A DNA stretch of 64,000 bases. Origin: Rallus limicola. Its lineage: Eukaryota; Chordata; Aves; Gruiformes; Rallidae. The stretch is taken from assembly GCA_022605955.1 (NCBI GenBank), contig JAKCOZ010000006.1, positions 1,736,001-1,800,000 of the forward strand. The letters run 5' to 3'. Position numbers and translations under genes: made by a program. The notes beneath the pieces are model-generated. The model made no database searches. It saw nothing but the letters and a program-made list of their open reading frames with translations, and was not told where the DNA came from. The stretch's first letter is position 1; every line of letters starts with the position of its first letter. Shown here one piece after another: positions 34,601 to 46,958 of this stretch.

Positions 34601-37600
34601 CACCTCAAGGCAACCCTGACACCGGGGCTGTGCTGGGGGCTGCCAGACACTCACTCAGTCTTGTCAATCATCAGGTTCTTCCCAAGCAGCTGGGGGCAAA
34701 GAGAAGCCTTCGTCACCTGAGACCATGTGGTGAGTGCTGGGGAGACCCCCAGCTCCTGGCCCAGACTCTCCACCTGTGCCCTGCCTGTTTTGCGTGTCCC
34801 TTCCTGCCTGCCAGGGAGGGGCTTCTGCTCAGGGGTCCCACAGGAGGGCCCAGGCTGCAATTGGTCCCTTCTCTCTCCTTCTCTGCAGGGAGAAGGAGGA
34901 GACAATGAGCGGGAATGTCCTTTCCCCGCGTGCTCCACGGAGCTCCATGGGCTCCCTGGGCTCCCTGTCCAACAGCGGGTCTGGGCATCTCAACACCTTC
35001 CCTGAGTCCAGCCCCAGGGAAGTGGAGCCTTCTGCCAGGCAACACAAGGTAGGTGCCTGTTACTCTTCACCACACTGCACTGCACCATGTCATGACATGG
35101 AGTGGTGTGGGGGGAGCATGGGGGTCTGTAGCATAGGGCTGGGATCTGCTCCACACTCACCCATGTTCTGGGGCTCTTGCAGAACTGGTGGAAGAAAATG
35201 TTTGGGAAGAGCAAGGCGGGAGTCGATTCAGAGCAGCCAAGTGGTGAGTGATCCCAGCACCGAGCACCCTGCAAAGGGCTGACACCTCAAGGCAGCCCTG
35301 ATACGGGGCTGTGCTGGTGGCTGACAGACACTCACTCGGTCTTGTCAATCATCAGGTTCTTCCCAAGCAGCTGGAGACACAGAGAAGCCTTCATCACCTG
35401 AGACCATGTGGTGAGTGCTGGGGAGACCCCCAGCTCCTGGCCCAGACTCTCCACCTTTGCCCATGCTCTTACGGGGTATCCCTGACTGCCTGCCAGGGAG
35501 GGACTGCTGCTCAGTGGTCCCAAAGGACGGCCCAGGCTGCAATTGGTCCCTTCTCTCTCCTCCTCTGCAGGGAGAAGGAGGAGACAAGGAGTGGGAATCT
35601 CCTGTCCTCGCATGCCCCACGGAGCTCCATGGGCTCCCTGGGCTCCTTGTCAAAGCCCACGGCACCCGAGACCATGAGGTGAGTGCTGGGGAGACCCCCA
35701 GCTCCTGGCCCAGAATTTCCACCTGTGCCCTGACTGTTTTATGGTGTCCCTGCCTGCCTGCCAGGGAGGGACTGCTGCTCAGTTGTCCCAAAGGAGGGCC
35801 CAGGCTGCAATTGGTCCCTTCTCTCTCCTCCTCTGCAGGGAGAACGAGGAGACAAGGAGTGGGAATCTCCTGTCCCCGCATGCCCCACGGAGCTCCACGG
35901 GCTCCCTGGGCTCATTTTTGGACAGCGGATCCACCTGTCTCAATCCCTTCCCCGAGTCCAGCCCCAGCCAAGTGGAGCCTTCTTCCAACCGAGTCAAAGT
36001 AGGTGCCTGTTACTCCCCACCACACTGCACTGCACCATGTCCTGACATGGAGTGGTGTGCTGTTGCAGTTCCCTTGTCCCAAAAATGACTTTAGCCAGGG
36101 CTGGAAGGGCAGGATCCCGCACGCCGGCTATGGATGCACACCAATATGGTTAAAAGCAATCACCCCATTTTATTCTGGCAAGCTGAAGCCTTTTATACTT
36201 TCACAGAAGACAGCAAGCTCACATGGAGAGTTAGCTTTCACACAGATAGGTAGGGGCCTGAGATGGGGCGGGGGAAACCCAGCTGCACGGTATCCAGCTT
36301 CTGTTACCACTTTGGAATGTAAGGAGCTCTCCTCAGAGTCCTAGTTCTCATGCTTGTTAGCTTCTTATCAGAGCTATGGCTCAGAGCAGGTGCTCAAGCT
36401 GTTGCAGGGGAAAATGGCCTTGATCACTTAACCAGTCACCCACAGTGTGGAGCATGGGGGTCTGTAGCATAGGGCTGGGAGCTGCTCCACACTCACCCAC
36501 ATTCTGGGGTTCTTGCAGAAGCGTTGGAGGAAGAGGTTTGGGAAGAGCAAGGCGAGAGTCCGCCTGGAGCAGCCGAGCGGTGAGTGATCCCTGCCCTGAG
36601 CACCTGGCAAAGGGCTGACACCCCATGGCAGCTCTGACACCGGGGCTGTGCTGGGGGCTGCCAGACACTCACTTGGTCTCGTCCCTCATCAGGTTCTTCC
36701 CAACCAACTGGAGGCACAGAGGAGCCTTCAGCAACCCAGGACATGTGGTGAGTGCTGGGGAGACCCCCAGGTCCTGCCCCAGACTCTCCACCTGTGCCCT
36801 GCCTGTTTTGGGTGTCCCTTCCTGGCTGCCTGCCAGGGAGGGGCTGATGCCAAGGGGTCCCACAGGAGGGCCCAGGCTGCCATTGGTCCCTTCTCTCTCC
36901 TCCTCTGCAGGGAGAAGGAGGAGACAGGGAGCGGGAAGTGCCATTCCCCGCCTGCCCCACGGAGCTCCATGGGCTCCCTGGGCTCCTTGTCAAAGAGTGG
37001 GTCTGTGTGTTTCAAGGCCTTCCCTGAGTCCAGCCCCAGGGAAGTGGAGCCTTCGGCCAGGACACACAAGGTAGGTGCCTGTTACTCTCCACCACACTGC
37101 ACTGCACCACATCATGACATGGAGTGGTGTGGGGGGAGCATGGGGGTCTGTAGCATAGGGCTGGGAGCTGCTCCACACTCACCCACATTCTGGGGTTCTT
37201 GCAGAAGCGTTGGAGGAAGAGGGTTGGGAAGAGCAAGGCGAGAGTCCGTCTGGAGCAGCCGAGCGGTGAGTGATCCCTGCCCTGAGCACCTGGCAAAGGG
37301 CTGACAGCCCACGGCAGCTCTGACACCGGGGCTGTGCTGGGGGCTGCCAGACACTCACTTGGTCTCGTCCCTCATCAGGTTCTTCCCAACCAACTGGAGG
37401 CACAGACAAGCCCGTGGCACCAGCAACCCAGGACATGTGGTGAGTGCTGGGGAGACCCCCAGCTCCTGGCCCAGACTCTCCACCTGTGCCCTGCCCGTTT
37501 TGGGTGTCCCTGCCTGCCTGCCTGCCAGGGAGGGGCTGCTGCCCCGGGGTCCCACAGGAGGGCCCAGGCTGCCATTGGTCCCTTCTCTCTCGTCCTCTGC

Positions 37601-40418
37601 AGGGAGGAGGAGGAGGAGACAAGGAGCGGGAGGCGCCTGTCCTCTAGCGCCTCGCTGAGCCCCGCGGTCTCCGTGAACTCCTTGTTGGACGTGCTGTCCG
37701 CGTGCCTCGACCCCTTCCCCGAGTCCCGCCGCAGGGAAGTGGCCCCTTCTCGCAGACGAGTCAGGGTAGGTGCCTGTTCCTCCCCACCACGCTGCGCCCG
37801 GCTCCAGTCGCTCAGGATCCGGCGCGTCGCCGCCCTCTTAGCGAGGCGGCCGCGGCCCGTTCCGCCTCGTTCGTTCCCACAATCCTCCGCGAAGCGGAAA
37901 GGGGAAGGCGGCCGCCAATGAGCGGCCGCTTGGGCGGTGACGGCCCGCCCCGTTGGCAGCCTTGAAGGGTCGGCGCGGCGGGGCAGGTGCCGTGCGGGGC
38001 CTGGGCTGTGTGGAGCAGGTGCTGGGCACCCGCGGGAGGAATGGGAAGGGCGAGGCCGCTGCCGGGGCGCAAAGGCGCGTGGGGGGTGAGGAGGGGGCTG
38101 AGCAGCCGTGCGTGGGGGTAGGGAGAGAGGCAGCCCTGGGTGGGGTGTGGGGGGGAGGTGCTGAGCAGCCATGGGTGGCATAGGGTGCCTTGGGGGTTTC
38201 TGAGCACCCGTGGGTATAGGGGTAGGGGTGATAGGCACCTGTGGGTTTGGGAGGGTTCTGGGCACCCCTGAGTGGGGGGTAAGGTGCATGCTGTGAAGGT
38301 GTGTGGGGTGCTGAGCTCCTCCTGGGGTTGCATGAGGACTCCCAGAGGGGCAGGGTGGGTGGGTGCCCTCAAAGAAGGGGAAGGTAGCACCCCAAAGCCT
38401 CCTTCCCTGCTCCAGCCTCGTACAGCATGGGTGAGACGCGGGCGCACCCCGAACCCTCCATCGTTGAAGGTGGCTGAGGAGGAGGAGGAGGAGGAAGACC
38501 CGGTGCCCAGCCATGATCTCCAGCACGGGCTGTGCCACGCAGCACCGGTAGCTGCAGGGCCACTTTATGAGTGGCAGGAGTGGCAGCAGCTCCAGCGCCA
38601 GGTCGAGGCTTTGGGGTTGTGCATGGCACGTCGGCAGCCTGACACCCAGCCCTGGGGAGCAGCACCTGGCTCGCACCAAGCCCGCCTGCCTTCACCGTCG
38701 GGGATGTGAAATGGCTGTGGACCTGTCAGCCAGCCCACCCCCAGCAGCCCAGGTGTGGGGGGCAGCCGCACCCCCCTGGCCCCCGTTTTGTGGCAGCAGC
38801 ACTGGGGAATTAAATCTGTTTGTGTCTGAAGGGCTTGTTTCTGTCTGTGCCATCAGGGGGAGGTGGAAGCTCAGGGGAGGGGATGCTTCTAGGGACAGAT
38901 GGGTGTTTGCAGTCCAAAATGTCCCTCCCCAGCTTTCCCGTAGGCCTTTCAGGGTCTGGAAGGTGCTGTAAGATCTCCCTGTAGCCTTCTCCTGGCTGCC
39001 CCAGCCCAACTCTCTCAGCCTGGCTTCACGGGAGAGGTGCTCCAGCCCTCTGATAATCTTTGTGGCCTCCTCTGGACCTGTTCCAGCAGTCCCATGTGCT
39101 TCTGATGTTGGGGACCCCAGAACTGGACCCAGCACTCCAGGTGTGGTCTCACGAGAACAAGGGGACAGTGGCCGGGAAGCGCCTGTCCCCACGTGCCCCG
39201 GGGCACTCCATGGGCTCCTGGGACTCCCTGTCGGACGGTGGATCCGTGAGTCTCAACGCCTTCCCCATGTCCAGCCCCAGGGAAGTGGAGCCTTCTCCCA
39301 GCCCACTCAAGGTAGGTTACTCTCCACCACACTGCGCTGCACCACCTCATGGTATGGTGTGGAGGAATGGCTAGCTAACAGAGGCCACATACACATGGGC
39401 CAGTGGTCCGAGCTGGAATTTGGGAGGCATCGTACACAGCTAGTCTAGTTGCTGATATGAACTGGACGTGCTATTCTTGGATACCTGAGTTGCAGACAAC
39501 AGGATGCCTCTCTGATTCAGGCGTGAGGAAAGGGGGATGGAGCTGAGCACCGATGAAGAACTAAGGGCAGGACTGACCTTAAAAATAATATCCACTAATG
39601 AGCTTGGCTTTTGCAATATGTAATGAGCTAATTAGAACTCTTATAAAAGATGACTGTAGTATTCAATAAATGGAGCTTGCTGATTACTTGCATGGAGTGT
39701 CCAAGTCTTCCCTCCGTCGCAAAAATATGGAGTGGTGTGGGGGGAGCGTGGGGTCTGTAGCATAGGGCTGGGAGCTGCTCCACACTCAGCCTTGTTCTGG
39801 GTATCTTAGAGAAGAGTTGGATGAAGAGGTTTGGAAAGAGGATGGCGAGAGTCCATCTGGAGCAGCCAAGTGGTGAGTGACCCTGGCAACGAGCGCCCTG
39901 CAAAGGGCTGACACCCCACGCCAGCCCGGACACGGGGCTGTGCTGGGGGCTGCCAGACACTCATTCGTGTCTCGTCCCTCATCAGGTTCTTCCCAAGCAA
40001 CTGGAGGTGTAGAGAAGCCTGCGGCACCCGAGACCATGTGGTGAGTGCTGGGGAGACCCCCAGCTCCTGTCTCAGCCTCAGCCTGTGCCCTGTCCTTGCC
40101 CACATTGGGCAGCCCTGCCTGCTGGCTGGGGAGGAGCGGGGTCCCACCAGAGAGGCCAAGCTGCAATTGGGTTTGTTCTCGCTCCTACACTAAAGGGAGA
40201 AGGAGGAGACAATGAGCATGAGGTGCCTGTCCCCATGTGCTCTGCTGGGTTCCATGGTCTCCCTGGGCTCTCTCTTGGATGGCATATCTGCATCTCTTGA
40301 CTCCTTCCCAGAGCCCAGGCCTGGTGCGATGGGGAAGCAGGAAGCTCTCAACCCATCGCGAGCCCTCCAGACCCAGCAGAGGATGACCGTGAGGGGCCTG
40401 TCCCCCTTACTCTGCTGA
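31340..40418 (+). CDS. Gene 2: cassette-repeat gene with 8 cassettes, open
   Basis: Exons: 31340-31441, 31557-31628, eight cassettes between 31762 and 37765, optional 39141-39311, terminal 39812-39872, 39986-40040, 40196-40418 (TGA 40416-40418). All donors and acceptors are GT-AG and every junction is phase-compatible. No stop appears in the spliced frame, giving about 944 residues (about 1,001 with the optional exon). Predicted protein: hydrophobic segment (residues about 9-30), basic W/R-rich exon 2, eight repeats of about 92 residues, and a divergent tail ending in 'RGLSPLLC'. Each repeat has a basic W-x-K-x-FGKSKARV block, an SSQ..GGTEKPVAPETM linker and a Ser-rich RSSMGS..SLSD block. I recognise no family. 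A secreted or membrane-anchored repeat protein is possible but unproven. Confidence 0.75.
31762..32309 (+). repeat. Gene 2 cassette 1
   Basis: A0 31762-31822, B 31935-31989, C 32150-32309. Exon C starts with T instead of G, so the B/C split codon is TGT (Cys) rather than TGG (Trp). Confidence 0.65.
32444..32992 (+). repeat. Gene 2 cassette 2
   Basis: A 32444-32504, B 32618-32672, C 32833-32992 (GSGKCPSPRAP subtype, SSPNKVEP variant). Splice sites intact. Confidence 0.65.
33127..33671 (+). repeat. Gene 2 cassette 3 (58-nt exon A)
   Basis: A 33127-33184 lacks one Lys codon (NWWKMFGKSK), B 33298-33352 (AAGETGKPVAPETM), C 33512-33671 (SLGSLSNSGSG). The frame is kept because exactly three bases are missing. 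Confidence 0.65.
33806..34366 (+). repeat. Gene 2 cassette 4
   Basis: A 33806-33866 (NWWKKLFGKSKARVASEQPSG), B 33988-34042, C 34207-34366. A (TCAC)n run sits just before the exon B acceptor in the A-B intron, around 33955-33975, and lengthens this repeat. Confidence 0.65.
34501..35048 (+). repeat. Gene 2 cassette 5
   Basis: A 34501-34561, B 34675-34729 (AAGGKEKPSSPETM), C 34889-35048 (EKEETMSGNVLSPRAP). All junctions are in phase. Confidence 0.65.
35183..35998 (+). repeat. Gene 2 cassette 6 with chimeric C/B exon
   Basis: A 35183-35243, B 35356-35410, chimeric C/B exon 35571-35678 (108 nt), C 35839-35998. Same composition as gene 1 cassette 5, so the chimera predates the tandem duplication. 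Confidence 0.65.
36061..36444 (-). mobile_element. Solo LTR, 384 bp, intron of gene 2
   Basis: Same LTR and same insertion point as in gene 1; length also 384 bp. Shared position shows insertion before the tandem duplication. Confidence 0.7.
36519..37070 (+). repeat. Gene 2 cassette 7
   Basis: A 36519-36579 (KRWRKRFGKSKARVRLEQPSG), B 36693-36747, C 36911-37070 (SLGSLSKSGSVCFKAFPES). The equivalent of this cassette is absent from gene 1 and present in gene 3 (55092-55639). Confidence 0.65.
37205..37765 (+). repeat. Gene 2 cassette 8 (last)
   Basis: A 37205-37265, B 37379-37439 (61 nt; six extra bases give GGTDKPVAPATQDM), C-variant 37603-37765. Exon B looks like a blend of the two B subtypes and stays in frame. 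Confidence 0.65.
37710..38095. promoter_or_regulatory. CpG island with CCAAT and GC boxes (unit 3)
   Basis: Same element; CCAAT at 37915-37919. Confidence 0.6.
37796..38919 (+). other. Inserted CpG-island transcription module (unit 3)
   Basis: As in unit 2; ATTAAA at 38809-38814. A deletion removes the 3' half of the adjoining CR1, so the module joins CR1 near 38920. Confidence 0.45.
38920..39140 (-). mobile_element. CR1 fragment, antisense, shortened (unit 3)
   Basis: Same insertion lacking the CR1 3' half (about 300 bp) through a deletion shared with unit 4. Confidence 0.75.
39141..39311 (+). other. Orphan exon C'' (gene 2)
   Basis: 57 open codons from the CR1-derived CCAG to donor GTAGGTT at 39312. 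Phase 0/0, compatible with C-variant 37603-37765 upstream and terminal A 39812-39872 downstream. Confidence 0.45.
39812..40418 (+). repeat. Gene 2 terminal A-B-C set, full-length tail
   Basis: A 39812-39872 (KSWMKRFGKRMARVHLEQPSG), B 39986-40040, C 40196-40418. The last exon runs on past the genes 0/1 breakpoint through DSFPEPRPGAMGKQEAL to RGLSPLLC and TGA. This is probably the ancestral C-terminus. The ERV LTR begins directly after the stop. Confidence 0.6.
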
Positions 40419-41032
40419 AGCAGGTATTCTTTATTGCAGCACATAGAGAGCATGCTCAGTGAGACTTAGGAGGTCTTCTGTTGGTCTTCAGGGATGAAGG
40501 CTGGACATCTTCCTCACTCTCAGCACATGCTCTCTGTTTCTTCTCTGTGGCTATCTGAACTTAACAAAACACATTCCAAAGATAATCTTAAAATACATAA
40601 ATGAAAGTGGCATTAATTGTCTCAAGCTACATCCTCATCAATCTATTCAGCATTATTATATTTCACTGAATCAAGTTCTCCTGCTGACCCACAGAGCAGG
40701 ACGCTGCTCCAGAAGCACACAGCAGGACTCCACACTCACTTGGTGCTTCCTTTAACGTCTCAGTCCCACCTGCACAAGTTCTTTGTATGATGAAACCAAA
40801 CCAGAACCACACTCGCTATAATTACCGAGATTCCAATCATCAACCTCCACGGGCTCCCTGCTCCCCTCATGGACCCAAGCCATGGACATGGACAAGGGCT
40901 AGCTGGTCCTCAAGGTCATTCACACTCTGCAACACCAAGCACAAGTGCTACAAGGAGCTACAGGTGCCTGATCTGCTGCTGGCTGTGCATCCGGGAATCC
41001 CCTGGGGCACCCCCCCTCTGCTATGTGGGAGC

Positions 41033-41038
41033 AATAAA
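41033..41038 (+). terminator. Candidate poly(A) signal AATAAA downstream of gene 2
   Basis: AATAAA about 615 bp after the stop, followed by T-rich sequence, lying antisense in ERV LTR. Equivalents at 4310-4315 (gene 0) and 59779-59784 (gene 3). The gene 1 equivalent is deleted. Use is unproven. Confidence 0.3.
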
Positions 41039-41248
41039 TACTCTTCTTATAATGCCATGTCATTGAATCATCCCCCCCTTTCCATGATCCTTACAAATTC
41101 TTTTGTAATCTCAAAATCCTTTTTAATGGCCTGGCCTTGGAGCCCACGCAGCTTGTTACATCTTCTCACTCCCTTCTCCAGTGGCAAAATACGACCAGGT
41201 AGGTCGCTCTCATACCTTGATGGCTGTGAAAGTTTATAACAGCACCTT

Positions 41249-41383
41249 TTAAGCATCTTTTAAGTCCAGGGCTGTAAACCAATCCTGAGCATCCTTAAAC
41301 TGTGTGAGCAGTGTGTAGGGATTAGCTACCACCGTGTGGAGATTTTTAACAAGAGTATTTATTGCTCTGAGGTCTTGCACTAT
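41249..41383 (-). pseudogene. ERV pol (RT) remnant, unit 3
   Basis: Same broken fragment as at 4526-4660, with the same flanking stops and a few substitutions. Confidence 0.6.
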
Positions 41384-41708
41384 TCAATAGCTTCCATTGG
41401 TAAAATAGGAGTATTCTGTTCTGATTCCCATTCGACTAATGATCCCTGCAAAAGAAAGCATCTTTTAGCTCAATGTCCCTCCAATCTGCATCCAAATTCT
41501 CAACAATCAAGTCCAATCCTTTTGCCACCTTGGAGGGATCATCCCTATATCCTTTAGCTAGTTCCTTCCTGTCAGAGTTTTGCCTAGCAATGTGCTGGCA
41601 GAGAAGGGCCTGCAGGGGGGGGCTGCTGCAAGGAGCAGCCAGAAGCTCTCTGCAGGCCGCACAGAGAAAACAATAGCTGGCTCCTGGCCGGAGTTGCTAC
41701 TCTGCAAA

Positions 41709-42085
41709 GAAATTCCCTCTAATATCCAATTTAAACCTGACTGTCGCAGGTTTGTTGGAATCCTTGGGGTCCCTTCCAACCCAGACCAGTCTATGGTTCT
41801 ATGATTCTATGTCCAAGGAGACATCCAAGCCCCTCTGAGCCCCTCACATCCTTCTGCACTGGCTGTGGAATGCCTTGCTGGCATTTAGATTGCAGAATCA
41901 CAGAATCACAAGGTTGTAACAGACCTTTAAGCTCATCGAATCCAGCTGTTCCTGTCCTACGTTAAAGCATATCCCTGAGCACCTCATCTACCTGTCTTTT
42001 AAACTCATCCAGGCTGGTGACTCAGCCACCTCCCTGGGCAGCCCGTTCCCGGCCCTGACAACTCTTTCAGTGAAAGAGCCTTTGT
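41709..42085. mobile_element. CR1 cluster, deleted (unit 3)
   Basis: Most of the first two pieces is lost (junction TTAAACC/TGACTGTCGC near 41740). The sense 3' end (to 41811) and the antisense piece from about 41891 remain. Confidence 0.7.
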
Positions 42086-45000
42086 CTGAAGTGGAGGGGT
42101 TGGAGGGGTCAGAGCAGATGGTTGAAATAAGCTCTGGAAAGGGAAAGGTGGTTCCCAGTACATTCCTGCAATTTGCTGTAGTGGAGCTGGGGAGATTCTG
42201 GACGAGGTTCATGTAGTAATGGGTTAATCCAGGCTCACCAACTCCTCTTGACATCCACAAGGCTTGATGCATCCCTGTCTGACAGGCACTGATTCAGCCT
42301 GCTCGCATTTTCTTGGGGCCCAGATCTTGCAGCTTGAACCTGGACAGGTGAATACTACCTGGACCAGCTTGGAGAGGGGAGTGTGATACGTGCTTGCTTT
42401 AGGATACCCAAGTTAACAGGTTTGTCAGCGTGGCCACGAATGCTAAATTTTAACTTTTGGCAAATAAGGTTTTAATTTTTCAAGTCGAAAGCTATGTCAT
42501 TGGAAATGGCCTGCTTGGCTTGGGTGGGAGCACACACAAAAGCCTTTCTCAGGGACATAGGTTGAATCTGGCTGTGCAGCTCCAAGTTTGGTCCCATCTC
42601 TGACTTGGAGGAGGTCAAGGTTTTTTCTGTGCGAGAGAAAAAGCCAGGGAGACATTCAGCCTGGGAGACTTGCTGCTCAGGTCAAGTTATGACTTAGGAG
42701 GGAAACTGAGTCACGAAGCGGCACAGGAGAAAATTTTGACTAATTCTCCAGATTGGCCAAGAGCACCAACACCTCCTGCCACCCCTTTTCTCAGCATCTT
42801 AATTTGCCAGGTAAATGCTGACTGCTGTCACCCCTGTGTGCTCTGAGGTAGGTATGTGTATGGGATGGAGGGGGCTGCAGGATCAAGCTGGCTGCTATCA
42901 ACTCCCCACGTAAAACCCCAGGCAGGCTCCAAGGTGAAACCTTATAGGTTTAACCTTTTCTTGGGTCCTGCTGAGCTTCACTCCAGCTTGTTCCTTGACC
43001 TGGGAAACCACCTTTGAATGTCAAGGTTCCCGTGCCTGTGTAACTCTTTCTCCCTTTGTAAAAGCTTTTTCTTAAATCATGTGCAATCAGATACTTGTTC
43101 TGTCCTTGCTTCTAAGCTTTCTGGGGCAGGAACCCCTGCTTTCCACCATCCATGGGGTTATTACATGCCCCATCACAACTGGACAGTAGCAGCGATACAT
43201 AAAATAACCCCTATAGAACCACCATGAGATGTTTCCAAGGCTGGGAGGGACAGGCAGCCCCAGACCAGCCATAGACTGCAGGTAAACGTGCATTCACTTC
43301 TTTTTCTGGTGTGTCTTTTGGTGTGCTTGTTCAGTCTGGCTTCTCCTGAGGACAGTTTGCAAAGCTGAAGGCCCACCCCAAGGCTGTTCTAAGGCAGTGT
43401 GGACAGGACACCTCAGCTTGCTTGCAGTCTTGCTCCTCACCAGTGGGTGCCATCTCAAAGCCACCAGTCCTGGACTCTGTAGCTCTAGCCAGGCTGTATT
43501 TCAGCCCAGTCTTGCTGTGCTTTTCAGCAGGATTTTCTCCGCCAGGAAATGTCCTCCTCCTACGGCAGCTTTTGGCACCTTCTTGTAGCAAGCCCTCCCT
43601 GCAACACCCCTCCCCTCCAAAGAAATCCTTGCCATTCAAACCCACAACAGGGTAGGCAGCTCCACCAGGTTTTTTTTCCTTCGTGTGTTGGCCCAGGCTC
43701 CAGCTCGGAGGGCCATGTTTGGGCAGTATTGGGTCTGCTGTGGCAGATCCCTGGCTGACAAAAACACAGAGGTGTAAATTTGGATTGACCTCCCCGTCCA
43801 TACAAGAAATCAGCAGCCACCCAACCCACAGGTAGTGCAAGAGTGGTGCCCAAGTCCCTCATCCAGGTGCCGTGGTGGGTTGTGGTGGAGGTGGCAAGGA
43901 AAGCAAGAAAATACTGGTCCCTTGCAGCCAAAGGGTGACTCCTGGAGAAAATACAGGGCCCAAATTTGCAGCAGAGTTTTTGACCAGTGACTTTTGGTCA
44001 CGAGGATGCCAAGGTGGACATGCTGTGCTGCCTCAGCCCATCCTGCTTGGCACTGGACCCAGCCCCTAGATTTGCCACCCTCACTAGAGATGCACAGAGG
44101 GTTTTCCATGTCCTCAGCAGCATCTCCGAGCCCTCAGGAAGAGAGGGAGTAGATTGACCCACATCGGCTTTCACTGTGGTGCAGCAAAGGCCCCTGCATT
44201 AGGCCTGTCCATCAGCCATCCCTCAATTCCACCTCGAATGACTGACTCCTCTCTTCTCTTGCCCTTCAGAGGCACGTTGGTAACGGGTGAGAGGCTGACT
44301 GCGCTCCACGTTACTTCAGCTGGGCCAGAGAGTAACATGAATGTTATCCTGAGCAAGGTTTACTCCCCTGAGAGACCCCTCTCCCCCTTCCTCCCCTGGC
44401 CATCTGCTCATGACAAAGTGCTCTCGGCCTATCCACCAACACCCATCCATCTCCATCGGCACAGCTAGCCCTGCTGAGCGTGCTGCATAATTAGATCTTG
44501 GCTCTCTAATGAGCCTTGTGCATGCGGTTTGCCCAGCCATGGAAAAGGGTGGTTGCAAAAAATAGGGATAAAGGGCTGGAGGGTAGGGAGAGGAAACATA
44601 CCTGCACCTTAAATAGCTATTTGTACCTACTGGGGATGCTGCAGAGCAGGCTGGGCATCACAAGAGAGGGGTTTGGGCCTTTTTCTGTTTCCCTTCTCTA
44701 TGTTTTGGGAGGCGATGTGCTTGCATTGGATGTTTGCACATGTCAAAGGTGGTTGCTGGTACAAACATAGGACACAAGTGAGTGTTTGCATCTGTACTGC
44801 TGTGTGTGGGATGATGTGGAATTGCAGTGTGAGCTGCATCCTTCCTGGGGGAGGGGTGGGGGGCGGGTGGGGGTGGGCAGTGAGAGGTTTGAGTGCAAGT
44901 GGGGATTTGGCATCCACGATTCAAGAAGCGTCTGGCCGATGTGCTCGGTGCCCTGCTCTGCCTGGGCTGGGCCTGTGTGGAGCCAGGAGCTGGACACAAT

Positions 45001-45829
45001 GGTCATTATGGGTCTCTTCCAACTCAGGATATTCTGTGATTCTATGGTTGCATATCTGCTTTCCTGGTTTCAGGGTGTTTCTTTGGACCTGAAGAAGAAA
45101 CTATCGGCAACCCTGGTGCTAACCTTATTTTTGGGCCTCTGTTACTACAAAGAAACCTACACCCCAAGAATTCTTTTCTTCCTTTCCCCTCTATTTCTTT
45201 CTGCTTTTGTGAAAAACTGTGAAGGGAATTAAACTTCTTAAAGAGCAAAACCATTTCATTCTTTCTGAATTAGGTGTCATTTTTTTCCATGCAAAAAAAT
45301 GCAAAGTAGTAAGTCTTCAAAACAGTGATAGTTGTGGGCCTGCTACTGAGGTGTCACAGCACATCTCACCCTCAAGCTAAAGCCATAATTTCATGGATAA
45401 TTTATGCAATGTTCCCCACCTGGCCAAAAAAGGTGGTATGGGATGTCCACAGTAGAGTTGGAAGTGTTGATCTGCTTGAGGCTCTGTAGGCTTTCCACTT
45501 CTTGCTTTTACTTTGACTGGTATAGGTTTTTTTGCTGGTGTATTTATTCTGGAGAAAGAGAGGACCTCTCCTGAGATAGGGGTTCATTCTCTGCCAGCAA
45601 ATTAAGAGTTAAAAGGTTCAGGCTTCTCATGCCAGTGATTGATCCTACTGCAGTAGAGCTGAAGATGCTGCTAAGAGCAATCTGAAGAGTGATTTGCTGG
45701 GTCTGCTGGGTTCAGAGAGAGAAGATGATGATGAAGGGGAACTAAATGCACTGAGTGAGTCTGCTGCTGACTGTCTGTTCCTCATGGGCAGGGAGTTGCT
45801 GTGACCACCGGACCAACACCCTCATGGGA
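42086..45829. other. Intergenic spacer, no gene seen (unit 3)
   Basis: Colinear with 5641-9375. Confidence 0.5.
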
Positions 45830-46326
45830 TTACAGGGTAACCCAGGTTGGCAACGACCTCAGGAGAACACCTAGTCCAACCACCTCCTCCGGGACAGGAA
45901 CTGTGACCAACTGTTTGGTTTGGCAGTATGGTTACAGGGTCTGAAATTGTTTTGTGGAGGAGTTGATAGCCTTGGGTTCATCCAGGCTTGCTGACCATGG
46001 GAAATGAATGGGAATATCACAGAATCACAAAATCACACGGTTGGAAAAGACCTTTAAGACCATCAAGTCCAACCGTCCCTGTCCTGTGCTAAACCAGATC
46101 CCTGAGTACCTCATCTCCCCTCTGTTAAACACCCCCAGGGGTGGGGACTTGGCCCCCTCCCTGGGCAGCCTGTGCCACAGCCCCACAACTCTGCCAGGGA
46201 AGAACTTTGCCCTCCCAGCTGAGCTGACCCTGCCCTGGCACAGCTTGAGCCCACTGCCCCTTGTCCCATCTCCTGTCCCCTGGCTGAAGAGACCAGCGCC
46301 CACCTCTCTGCACCCTCCTGGCAGGG
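45830..46326 (-). mobile_element. CR1 LINE, antisense, shortened (unit 3)
   Basis: A larger deletion of about 1.35 kb relative to unit 1 fuses CR1 at about 46326 to the spacer corresponding to about 11237 of unit 1. The 10.4-11.2 kb CR1 cluster is gone. Confidence 0.75.
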
Positions 46327-46958
46327 TAGGAGTGAAGATGAACTACTCTTGGAAGCTGATGTCTGTCTAGGGATAAAGGATGTTAACTCCTTTATATTGG
46401 TTTGGGCAGTCACAGCCAGTGTCACGCTGCATGGGGGCAGGGGGGGTTCGCCTTTATGTGCCCGTACCTGCAGCCAGTGTTTCTGCCGGGCTGATTTCCA
46501 GAGAATAGTTATGATTTACATGAACTCTATGGAAAATTTTTAGGAAGTAAGTGGCTCTCTGAGAAAAGTTGTGCAGACAACAGTAGATACTCTTGCATGG
46601 AAGAGAATTGGGAGGATTCTTTGTTAAAAAAACCCCATGTGAAATGGGAAAAAGATGGGGATGGAGAAGAGCTGACATCAGTTGTAACTAAAACACTATC
46701 GAAGATCACTGAAGGAAGCTGAAGGCTCTTGTGTGAAAACCAGGGAATGGAAAGGTCAGGGGAAAGAAGAGGAAAGTTTTTAATGGATGAGGGGAAAAGG
46801 CAGCTTCTAGTAGAGAGCGAGATTCCTCGTCCTGTGACACTAAAGATCAGCTGCAAGAGAGAGGTGAAAAATCAGCCCTTGTGCCAGCAGCTGCATTGGT
46901 GTCTCCTCAGCTCTTCAGACACAGGCTCCCAGGCGCTGGTAAAATGGTCAGGAAGGCC

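Larger units (their letters stand above)
40419..41708 (-). mobile_element. Minus-strand ERV complex (unit 3), leader absent
   Basis: The LTR starts right after the stop codon of gene 2 (GAAGCAGG junction). It lacks the leader found in units 1-2 and carries its own internal LTR deletion near 40577. Polypurine tract near 41075, RT-like fragment 41249-41383, gag-like fragment about 41466-41575. Confidence 0.6.
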
